A DNA stretch of 64,000 nt from Pseudopyrenochaeta lycopersici (lineage: Eukaryota > Ascomycota > Dothideomycetes > Pleosporales > Pseudopyrenochaetaceae), in contig NHZP01000026.1 in the NCBI GenBank assembly GCA_003313425.1, positions 186,001 through 250,000 of the forward strand. Direction: 5' to 3'. The position numbers were made by a program, and so were the translations under genes. Shown in pieces: positions 1-9,558 of the stretch (positions are counted from its first letter, which is position 1; the number at the start of each line of letters is the position of its first letter). The notes beneath the pieces are model-generated. The model made no database searches and was not told where the DNA came from. It saw nothing but the letters and a program-made list of their open reading frames with translations.

Positions 1-85
1 CGGCTTTTTGCAGCGAAGTGTGGGATGCGCTGAGATGGGAGAGCAGCGTTGTGAAGCGCTGGCGGACTTCGAAAGGGTCGGCCAT
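1..85 (-). CDS. CTD kinase subunit gamma (CTK3-like), N-terminal fragment
   Basis: Reading leftward from an ATG at 85 gives 28 codons beginning MADPFEVRQRFTTLLSHLSA, cut by the window edge. This opening closely resembles the start of filamentous-fungal Ctk3, the gamma subunit of the CTDK-I complex that phosphorylates the RNA polymerase II C-terminal domain in the nucleus; its N-terminal fold is CID-like. Only 28 residues are visible, so the call rests on recalled family similarity. It is transcribed away from the proline reductase gene, and the two share a promoter region of about 290 bp. Confidence 0.6.
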   Translation of the reverse strand, partial: MADPFEVRQRFTTLLSHLSASHTSLQKA

Positions 86-374
86 ATTGGCGGGCCGATG
101 GCAGTGTCGGTATATAGATTTACTAGGTGGAGAGAATGTGCACGCGCTTGTAGGTGGGTAAATGTGGAGGTAGACTTGTCAATGTGGCTTGCAATGGCTT
201 TGGTCAGAGCTTGGAGGGCTCTCGCCGCCGCTTACCTTCGGAGGTGGCCAAAGCACTGGATTTATTTACTTAGGTAACCCCGCCGACGTCGCTCTGGGGA
301 TTATTATATGCAGTCGCTTTCCTTCATATTCACTCACCACCACAAAAACAACCCTACAGAAAACATCAGTCAAA
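86..374. promoter_or_regulatory. Divergent promoter between CTK3-like and P5CR genes
   Basis: No gene lies here. A TATA-like stretch (ttattatatg, about 301-310) is followed by a pyrimidine- then CA-rich leader running to the P5CR ATG at 375, which sits in a good fungal start context (gtcaaaATGGC). Transcription factor sites cannot be assigned. Confidence 0.4.
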
Positions 375-1547
375 ATGGCAAATACTCAAGAATCCAAGGG
401 TCTAACATTGACCGTGCTCGGCTCTGGTGAGTACATGTATATTTACTTTGGATATAATACCCCGCGAGGTGCATAAGAACAAATCCATAGTTAAGAGGAG
501 GGATATGGAGAGCTAGAGGCCTGTAGATGTCTGTTTCTCATTGTACTACAAGCCTCGAGAGGCGTTATTACTTCTAAACGGGCTCTATGACCCACTGAAC
601 CTTTGTCATACGCTTTCAAGTATAACCCGCTAAGAAGACCCTCAGGTACCATGGGCATAGCCATAATGGGCGGCGTAATGTCTTCCCTCGCCTCCTCTAA
701 GACTGCTGCCGTTCTCGACCCCTCTTCGTCCTCCAAAGATACGCCCAACCTCTCCAACTTTATCGCCTGCGACCAGTGGAAGCCCGCCGAAGAAAACGTT
801 CGCAAAGCGCTTGGTCACTACAACTTCCCACTACAAACACTTACAAACGAGAACCTCACCGGTGTACAACAGGCCGATATCATATTGCTGAGCTGCAAAC
901 CGCATGGATATAAGACGATCCTTGGCGAGAAGGGTATGGTCGAGGCGCTGAAGGGCAAGGTCATTGTGAGCATATTGGCAGGCGTAACGCAAGCCCAGAT
1001 CGAAGCCTTTTTGTATCCTGAGGGCGTAGAGAAAGCAGACAATCCGTGCAGAGTCGTCCGCGTCATGCCCAACACGGCTTCTTTCGTCGGCGAGTCTATG
1101 AGCGTCATTCAGACCTCCGAGCCACCTCTCAGCGACGCCCAATCCACCCTTGTCAATTTCATCTTCAGCTCCATCGGCCGCGTTGTCACGCTCCCGCCTG
1201 CACAGATGGACGCCAGTACCGCGCTGTGTGGTTCAGGGCCTGCATTCTTTGCCTTGGTCCTCGAGGCCGCTGCAGATGGTGCTGTTGCGATGGGTCTGCC
1301 GAGGGCGGAAGCACAGCTCATGGCTGCGCAGACGATGCGCGGGACCACAGGGTTGGTGTTGAACGGAGAGCATCCCGCAGTGTTGAAGGATAAGGTATCA
1401 ACACCTGGAGGATGCACTATTGGCGGTCTCATGAGTCTTGAGCAGGATGGAGTAAGGGGAGCTGTGGCGAAGGCGATTCGGGAGGCGACTGTTGTTGCGT
1501 CGCGGTTGGGCGGGGAGACAAGGGAGTTTGTCAATCACAGACGATAG
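375..1547 (+). CDS. Pyrroline-5-carboxylate reductase
   Basis: Two exons, 375-426 and 646-1547, give 317 aa. The enzyme reduces delta-1-pyrroline-5-carboxylate to L-proline with NAD(P)H, the last step of proline synthesis (yeast PRO3). The splice restores the dinucleotide-binding loop GSGTMG at residues 16-21; without it the longest frame starts inside the intron and lacks the first strand of the Rossmann fold. The dimerisation domain carries the signature STALCGSGPAF and, near the C terminus, the family signature TPGGCTIGGL. Length is normal for a eukaryotic P5CR. The 219-nt intron is long for this window. The gene converges on the RING/RS gene. There is no targeting signal, suggesting a cytosolic enzyme. 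Confidence 0.95.
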
Positions 1548-1940
1548 ATGCACGAAAGCAAAGTAGATTCCTCTTTCTATAAAGCGTTTGTGACTTGGAT
1601 CATTACGGCGAACAAAAGTGTGATAGTTAAATTATAAGTGCGCAATGATACCTTTTAAGACCATTTGCATTGTCATTACTATACAAAGACTTCGGAACCA
1701 AAAATTACATATTTCATTTAACTACTGTCTAGGCTAGTCACAGTGCAGTGCAGAATTCACACTTACTAATCTGTGTGAGGGTATAATACAAGAAGTTGAG
1801 AACCCCCAAAGATCCTGCCCATCCAGAAATGCTACCCATATGATGCATATGCAAAGGATCAGTTTGCCGCCATGCTCCGCAAGCCCTTCCAAGCCTCCAT
1901 TCCCCCATTGTCTATTTCTGATATTAGGAAGTAAGGCACC
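1548..1940. other. Convergent 3' intergenic region
   Basis: About 390 bp between the 3' ends of the P5CR and RING/RS genes. It is fairly AT-rich and contains no convincing coding frame; it most likely holds both 3' UTRs and poly(A) signals. Confidence 0.5.
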
Positions 1941-4900
1941 CTACCTCCTCTCCCTCTCTCGCTCAACCCGCTCCATCTCCCTCTCTACATCGCCCTCTGT
2001 TCTCACACCGCCTCGCCGGGCTTTGGCATTCTTCCTCAAGCCTGCAGCGAAGAGGTTTGCGATGTTGTCATCACCCGTTGCGCCGCTCTTCCTCCGTTTG
2101 TCGCGATGTGAGGCAGGGCCAGTTGGGGCCTTGATGTCAGCTTTGGGTCCACGCGGAGGGACATCGCTGCGCGGGCCTTCACTGCGCTCCTCCGCGTCGA
2201 TGTCATCGCGCGAGCGTTTTGAAGAAAGCGAATGTCTGGATGAAGAGTGGATGCGTGCGTGTAAGCTCTTACTAACCACATCACGGTGACTCTTGTCCAC
2301 CTTCTCCCTACTGTCCCTCTCCCGCGCATTTCTCTCTCGCTCCGCCGCATAGTGGTCCTGCGCGGATGTCGAGGCCGGCCCAGTTGGCGTTGCGGGCGTA
2401 CTCAGCACTGAGCTGACACTGCTCTTTCGTCGATGGTCCCTAGTCTCAACACGCTCTTTATTGCGATCGGCAGCTGGGCCCTTGGGAGGTTGAAATGCTC
2501 TTGGGGCAGTAGGGGCCTGAGTCGGCGGCGCCATGGTGACATTCTTCGAGCGCCCTTTGATAGAGAAGCCATTGGCTGAAGGCCCCTTAGGGGCGTTCAA
2601 CGGTGGTGAGACGGCCCGCTTCTTCATCATTTGGCCTACTACATCTTCTTCTTTGTCAGGCTGCAAAGGCTTCTCCTTGATACCACGGTCGTCGCGGTCA
2701 CCATCCCGATCTCGCTCACGATCACGATCTTTACGGCTGCGACGGGAGGAACGATACTTATCGTCATCGTAATCTCGCTCGTCGTCTTCTGTTTCGCGGT
2801 CTCGGCGGCGCCTGCGGTCTTTGTCTTTGTCACGCGATCGATCTTTTTCGCGCTCGTAGTCGTAGTCTCGATCGCGCTCTTTGCGGTCCTTACGGTCTCG
2901 TTCACGTTCCTTGTCCCGTGATCGGTCTCGTTCACGATGTTTCTCCTTGTCGCTGCTTCTATACTTGCGACGAGAACTTCCATCCGATTCCTTTTCGCCG
3001 TTTTTATAACCATCGTCTTCGTCGTACTTACCTTCGTCGGCGGATCGTGAGCGATGGCGACGGCGGTGCTCTTTGCTTCGATCGCGATGTGACCGTGAGG
3101 AGCGGTGCTTATCCTTCTCACGGCGGCTGCTGCGGTACTTTGACTCTACGGATGCGCTACGCGTCCTGTTACCTCGACTGTCCCTATCTTCTCGATGCCG
3201 GTCGTCGTAGTCCTGATCGCGCTCGTCATGGCGAGAGGAGCGGTGATGTCGACGCTCTTTGCGGTGCGCATAATCTTCCTCACCGTTTGGTGTTGGTGAT
3301 CGACCACGATCCTCTCTTCGTGACTCTCGATCTGCTGAACGTGAGCGCTCTCGCTGTTCGTCCCTATCATCCTCCCTTGCCGGTGACCTCGATCGAGAAC
3401 GTGACCTTGATCGAGACCGTGAACGTGTGAGCGACCGGTCCTTAACCCGTAGGCTCTCGTCTCTCAGCGGAGATTGTCTGTATTGTTGTCAACCATCGTA
3501 TACTTCAGACGTGAGAGACAGAATTCCTTACGATCGAACCCTACGCTGCGGGCTAGCAGGTACCGTCTCTTGAGCAGGCGTCACACTCTTGAGAGGCGCA
3601 TTATACCGCGCATTGTTCACTCGACTTGAGAACCCAGTGTTGGGTCGCCCTTCTCGCATAGCACGTGGACCGGTTGGTGCACCTACAACACCCATACCAA
3701 TAGGTTCTGTGACTTGGCCTGTCAGGACCGTAGCAGCGCCATATGCTCCATTGTTGAAGCCGCCACGTGGGCCATAGTTGTTATTGTTGTGGTACCCCAT
3801 ATTCATGTTCATGTTGGGATCGAAAGAGGAGTTCATTTGGGCCTGATTCATCATACCATGAGCATATGGCATGTTTGGCTGCATGCCATTACCCATCATG
3901 GACTGAGTGAAGGTGTGCATATCGACGTCACCCGAGTCGACAGTCTGTATTTTGTTAAAACCACCACCACTCTGCATCGGTTCATCCGGGGAGTTCCCTG
4001 CTGCGTTAGTATCATTGCCGTTCTCCGTGCTAGCAGTACCAGTGGTGGCCTCCTGCGCAGCCTGCGGTGCACCATCGACATTCTCCATACCTTTCTCAGT
4101 AAGCTCTGCGGATGCACCCACTTGCTCACCTTCGGCCTTCGCCTCAGGTGCAGTGTTAGCGGTTCCGTCAGGCGACTGGCCGTCACGCTGCTTGGGGACA
4201 CACTTGTCAGTTGCTGAACTTGAAAATTTACCGGCCGATACCGTTGGTCTCGGCGGAAGATGATGAAATCGACGTACGTTGTGCGCAAGTCCACTACGAC
4301 TTTCAGGACGGCTGTTCGCGTTCTGAAAACCAGGACCAGAGCCTCCATGGCTGCCATTCCTGTTGTTTCGCTGAGCATACGCTCCCCCTTGATTGGTAGG
4401 GAAACGATTCTGGTTCTGGTTTGGGAAATTATTCTTGGGGAATTGGTTCATCATCTCGGGATATGCTCCAGATTGATTATAGCCACCCATTTGGTTTTGC
4501 CCGTTGAAGCCATAGCCACTGCCCATGCCATTCCATCCATTGCCATAACCACCACCGAAGTTCATCATGTTCATGGCAGACATGTCGTTCATGCCCATGC
4601 CCATATTCCCACCGAAATTGCCGTACATGCTGTTGGGCATGCCGTTCATGTTATTGTATTCTAGCGGAATGTTAGTTCAGCGATTCACATTCACAGGCAT
4701 GTAGACAGACGTACCAATTTGGTTCATGCCGTTCCAATTGCCGTTGGCCATCATGTTAGGCATGCCGTTCATCTGGTTCATCCCGTTCCAGCCCATGCCA
4801 TTATTGAAGCCTGCCTGGTTGGGAAACCCAAAACCCATCTGGCTCTGCATGCCATTCATCATGGGGTTATTTGCCATCATGCTAGCGTTTAGCCCGGCGT

Positions 4901-5818
4901 CAGGATGCTGCCCATCACCTGGGCCATTTGTCGCTGATGGTTCAGTGCTCTTCATCGCGTTCTGCGATGCAGTGCTGCCACGTCGCTCCATCTCAGCTTG
5001 CACGGAGACAGCGCCCTGTACGGGGTCAGCAACAGGGTAACATGAAATGTACTCCAAAGTCACTAGCACGTGCAGCATTGATCGTGTTCATTCCTCTAAG
5101 ACCTGCAAAATGATCTTCTGCCTTGGTTTTTTGCTCACAAGATTCTAATATGCTCATGTGTGTGCGAGAGACAAGAAAGCGCAAACCTACCTCGTTTGGT
5201 TGTGCCGAAGCGGAGACCACACGTTCTGGGGCATCTCCAGCATTATCCACAGCAACATGATCTTGCTCGAGACTATCCTCTGCCTTTGCTGCCTCCTCTA
5301 CGCTCTCAACAGGCTTCTCTGACGCGTCACCTGCCGGTTGCACTTCAGGCCCAGCCGGCGCCACCTCCACTGGTGGGGTAGCTGCCTGTGCCGCGGCCTT
5401 CGTCTCTTCCTTCTTTTTCCGCTTGTCCAGCCAAACGCGCATCGTGTTGCGGAGAGCCTTATTGGGTGCGCATGAGTCGGCCTCGAGCGGCGAGTGGTCG
5501 CATGATGGGCATGCCGTAGGGAAGTGAAGAGTTGATTGACCTACACAGAGCATCAGTACACGGCCATAATCGCGCTGACGGAATGTTAGACTCACATGAT
5601 GAGCAGATGACCTTGTTACAGCACAGCAATTTCCATGAGTCGATAGCTAGCTGGTTGCAGAGGGTGCAGAAGAAATTCTTCGGAAAGGCCGCGTTCGGGA
5701 GGGAACTGCACAGATTAGCATCAATAGAGTAGCTGCTACAGGGTCAGGCGTACTGCGCAAACTCTTTCAAGTCTTCGGCGAGCGGTGCAGACTTGGGGTC
5801 TACTGCGGGGTTGGCCAT
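1941..5818 (-). CDS. RING-finger protein with Asn/Met/Gly-rich and RS-rich tails (RBBP6/Mpe1-RING-like)
   Basis: Six exons (5754-5818, 5596-5705, 5191-5540, 4715-5015, 3532-4660, 1941-3477) sum to 1163 codons in one frame. Residues 35-72 form a C4C4 RING: CTLC, then CC, CSSC and CPSC, followed by a basic helix. Next come an Ala/Pro/Glu-rich linker, a long Met/Asn/Gly-rich low-complexity region with MNGMPN-type repeats, and a C-terminal Arg/Ser/Asp/Glu-rich domain of over 400 residues ending in RERERR. Short PTGP or PTAP motifs recur (GAPTGPRAM, APTGPAS). A C4C4 RING plus an RS domain recalls RBBP6/Mpe1, which act in mRNA 3'-end processing, but no DWNN domain precedes the RING. A nuclear E3 ligase linked to RNA processing is inference. 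The 175-nt intron 5016-5190 could hide a small exon. Confidence 0.75.
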
Positions 5819-6354
5819 TATGAAACTGCGCAGGCTCGCGGAAGCGGTTTTGGTGAGGCTACCGCGTGAGAGACCGGCCTCGGCGGGGTTGCTTATTCCA
5901 TTAAAAGAAGGTAAGATGAAGGAGAGAAACGACTTAAAGAGCCGTCAAGAAGCGTCCACTGACTAGACGCAGGCAATCGTGAGTTGACTGCAGTTGCGCG
6001 GCGGTGTTTGTGAGAGCCAGCAGGTAGGTGCAGTCGGCATCGCGACTTCCAGAAAACTTCCGCGGAGGGGCCGTGCACAAACGCATGGGTCACGTGCAAG
6101 TCGTCTTTAGCCACCCAACGCTGGCACCCCATGCAATGCGTTGATGCTATTACTTCTTCCAGCTAGAAGAGGCGGCTCGCCCCCCAGGACTCGGCTTGCT
6201 TGAGAAATTCGGAGCCCTGGTGAGAGTTCCTGGTGCGCTAAGCAGTTGTGGGCTAGCCACTCCTTGTCATCGTCATCGGTCGGCCCTCAACACATGCCCT
6301 GAAGTACCATACGGCTCCCATTGCGATTCTCTTTGGTGTTTCCAAATCGCCAAC
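5819..6354. promoter_or_regulatory. Divergent promoter region, RING gene and alpha/beta hydrolase
   Basis: About 535 bp between two divergent starts. The frame of the hydrolase is open upstream to 6196, but the ATG at 6355 is preferred because it opens directly on a hydrophobic anchor. No other gene is visible. Confidence 0.4.
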
Positions 6355-7578
6355 ATGATATTAAACCAGATTTCGTATCTTGATTGCATCGCCTTCCTCG
6401 TCTTCCTCGCGCCCCAATTGCTGCTTCAAATTGGCATCATACCAATTCTAACGTGGCTAGTCCCGGTATTACCATATCTAGGTGAGTTCTTCCCCATCAC
6501 GTGTTCAAACATGCTCATGCTCATAGCGTTGAAAGCACTTGTCATACCCTTCCAGTTTATCCGGGAGAGATATTTTGTTCCGTACCAATACCGCACTCCT
6601 TTCGTCCAAAAGGCAACACCTTTCCAGGATCTAGTTATTCGCTTCGTTCGTTATGCATTTGCCAACATGCCGGCCTTCCTCGGCCGCGTTTTCTTCTCTA
6701 AACCTGTTTCACTACCGTTCCTGAGGTTCCGCATGTTGAGGCATGGAATTGTCACCAGTCCAATACGGTGGACTGAGATCAAGAGGCCTAACTTCAGAGG
6801 CGTCTGGATTGTCCATAACCAGCAGGAACAGCCCGATGTGATCGTCTACTACTGCCACGGTGGCGGCTTTTCCATGGGAAGCAGCTTTTTCTATATGGAG
6901 TTTCTGCTTGCATGGGTCTCTCTTCTAAAAGCTGCAGGGTATCGCAACCCAGCCCTTTTCGCCCTGGAATACACGCTCGTTCCTGACGCCACGTTCCCGA
7001 CCCAGCTCCATGAAACACTTGCAGGCTATGAATACGTCCTTTCTTTAGCGCAATCGTCCAATAATGTTGTAGTAGGTGGCGATTCAGCTGGCGCTACTTT
7101 GATCTTGAGCTTCCTTCTCTATATGACAGATCATAGCGAGCTTCGTCATCAAAAGCCAGGGCTTGCAGTTATGATCAGTCCGTGGGTAACAATTGTATCA
7201 CGTAATAATCGCAACACCGCCTCCGATTACCTGAATTCAAGCTCACTCGAACTATATGGCCGCCAATATATCGGCTCAAAAGTCACAGCTGACGACCCGT
7301 TAGTCTCACCAGGGCGTTGCAAGGATATCAAAAAGTGGGCAGAAGCAAGCCCGGAAAAGGGATGGTACTTTTTATATGGCGGTGAAGAGGTTTTGGGGCC
7401 AGAAACAAGAAACTTGGTGAATTTGCTGAGGAGCACAGGGAAGGAGGTGGAGACTTGGGAGGACAAGGGCGGCATTCATGCATGGCCTGTTGCGAGTTTA
7501 TATCTTGGAGCGACAAAGCAAGAAAGGCTAGGCGGATTGAAGAGTATTGTTCGTGCCATTAAGGATAGGATACACTGA
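6355..7578 (+). CDS. HSL-type alpha/beta hydrolase with N-terminal membrane anchor
   Basis: The frame from the ATG at 6355 encodes about 407 aa. An N-terminal hydrophobic segment (ISYLDCIAFLVFLAPQLLLQ) probably anchors it to a membrane. The oxyanion-hole motif HGGGF and the nucleophile elbow GDSAG place it in the hormone-sensitive-lipase-like family. The likely catalytic His lies in GGIHAWP. The acid position reads GGEEVL, with Glu where family members usually have Asp. A perfect 45-nt stretch, 6482-6526 (GTGAGT...TAG), can be removed without changing frame; family spacing between the anchor and the RERYF segment is shorter, so it is probably an intron, giving 392 aa. Substrates could be esters or acetylated sterols (Say1-like), but this is not shown. 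Confidence 0.85.
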   Translation: MILNQISYLDCIAFLVFLAPQLLLQIGIIPILTWLVPVLPYLGEFFPITCSNMLMLIALKALVIPFQFIRERYFVPYQYRTPFVQKATPFQDLVIRFVRYAFANMPAFLGRVFFSKPVSLPFLRFRMLRHGIVTSPIRWTEIKRPNFRGVWIVHNQQEQPDVIVYYCHGGGFSMGSSFFYMEFLLAWVSLLKAAGYRNPALFALEYTLVPDATFPTQLHETLAGYEYVLSLAQSSNNVVVGGDSAGATLILSFLLYMTDHSELRHQKPGLAVMISPWVTIVSRNNRNTASDYLNSSSLELYGRQYIGSKVTADDPLVSPGRCKDIKKWAEASPEKGWYFLYGGEEVLGPETRNLVNLLRSTGKEVETWEDKGGIHAWPVASLYLGATKQERLGGLKSIVRAIKDRIH

Positions 7579-9558
7579 AAGCGAATATCAATGAAGACAA
7601 CGTTTTTGCATGGTTGAGACTACAGCACACAATCATCTTCGGAAGCATCGCGACGGCAGATCGAACCCCAATTCATGTGCAGCCTGCTGGAGCCTATGAA
7701 TTCTTCGCTCTTCTTCAACTGCCCAGTTGGAATCTATCATGACTGGGTGGGCATTCTGGTGTGCTAGTGCTTTGGCTGATAGAGGAGTGATTTTCTTCGA
7801 GTGGCTTCAGTCGTGTCAGGTCCCATTCTAAGTTTGGTGCTTGTAAGATTTTCTTACATTAAATTGGATGCGAAAGACGTTGCTTTGCCCGATGGGTGAC
7901 TGTCAACTGAGGTCCCGCTTTGGTTCGACATGTTCGAAGTACCGGGCGAAGTACTGGGTGAAGGTCGGCTATGGGTATGAATATATAAGAGCAACTACTG
8001 TTTTTGACGAAAAGTTTTATGGAAGTATATTTTCAACTCAAAGTCAAGGCCAAGAGAACACCCTCGGAAGAGTTCGACGTGTACTTTACTATGGCGTCGT
8101 AGAACGGTTGATATATGATGGTGAATGAGAAATAAGAGTCTCTGAGATAGCAGGCTGAGCTTATATGCTTTCCTTCCAATGCCTAGCGGTCATCTTTCCA
8201 GCTCAAATTCTGTACAAAAACCTCGTCTCATACACACGGCTCTACTGATTGTCCCGCAAAATGCTGCAAAATGCTGCAGAGTGCTGGGCAAGCCCAACAA
8301 AATGGGTTAGCGTCGAATCGATGATCCGGAAGTGGCTTAGCCTCCGCCTGTGTCAAAGACGAACCAGGTATAGATTGGTCATCTGCGCTGCCACCTGCGC
8401 TGTTAACACAACCTTCCTGCATGCACGTGCGGGTGGAGGTCGGCGCTCAGAAGTTCCGTGTTTCGTGCCTGGAACAGACGGCGCCAGCGCCATGGCTATG
8501 AGATGACATATGCAAACTGAGTAAAACGCGTTGGTTTGAGAGCCAGAGCCCGTTGTGGTGGACTAAACTGAGGTACTCGTTCAGTAATTATTATATTTTG
8601 TCGTTAAAGAGAAGTCTTCTCTAGAATACAGACATTGCGTGTGCAGAGGACAGTCCGCTGTCACTTTTGCTACGAAAGCTCCGTCATAAGAGTGTAACAA
8701 TGAGAACTAATGGCTCTAGGCAGCTAAAACCCCTTTATCTCCTACAAAAGGCCAAAGCTGAGCGTGATGTTGCATTCGATCTTGCCGAGGAGTAGGGATT
8801 ATTGGCCTGTGCTAATCTTACAGAAACACGAGGCTAGCAAGTACGCCGAGTCGACCACCAAGCGGACCACGGACATAGAAATGTTAAAACCCGTCCGTAT
8901 CGCTGTCGAATACAGCGGGAACAGATGGCGCTGATTTAGTCATATTTGCGGGCGGATGCTTCGGGGACCTCAGAGGCAAACTTGATACGTGATTGGCTGT
9001 GACCGACTTGCAAACATAGCACGGGGGAGCTCATGCGCTGACCAACAGACGCGGCCCTCTACCATCATAAGTGGTCGGGCTCGAGTCCAACAGGCGGCAG
9101 CTGCTTGTTGATTACGCGTTCTTATGATGTGTGTCGCGGAAGGATGAAATGTGCGGTCCGTCAGTTTTAAGAGCAACATACGCTACCACGGTTGCCAGGG
9201 TCAAACCAGAAACGACGAAAACAGCCCTACAAATAAGACCACTTCGGAATTTGATCAAACCGTTTCAGTAATAGACCATCAAAAGATCCTGCATTGATGC
9301 GTGGTTTTTACGAATTGGCACCGTTGCATGAACCAGTCAAATCTATTATGGAATGATATCCACTGCGCACTTTGAGGCTGATATGAGTCACGTGGTGGCA
9401 TGGATTACAAGTCAGCCTGACTGACCTGAATGATTGCGCCTCAAGTCAGCCTTGCATGCTCGTACAACTCTTCCTTCCCTTTCTCCTTCCTTCTCTCCCA
9501 TACAGGCCCTTGTTCTATCCGCAACCGCTCTTATAATTTTGTCAGCGATGTGCTTGTG
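7579..9558. other. Gene-free intergenic stretch
   Basis: About 2 kb with only short, unconvincing frames (for example 7868-8128 and 8249-8506), none with recognisable motifs or splice structure. A short direct repeat of aaaatgctgc occurs near 8258-8278. I see no RNA gene or mobile element. Confidence 0.5.

Noticed and set aside
2639..3430. Long Thr/Ala- and Ser-rich frames on both strands
   Set aside because: Shadows of the Arg/Ser/Asp-rich domain of the RING gene, whose own frame is open from 3477 to 1941.
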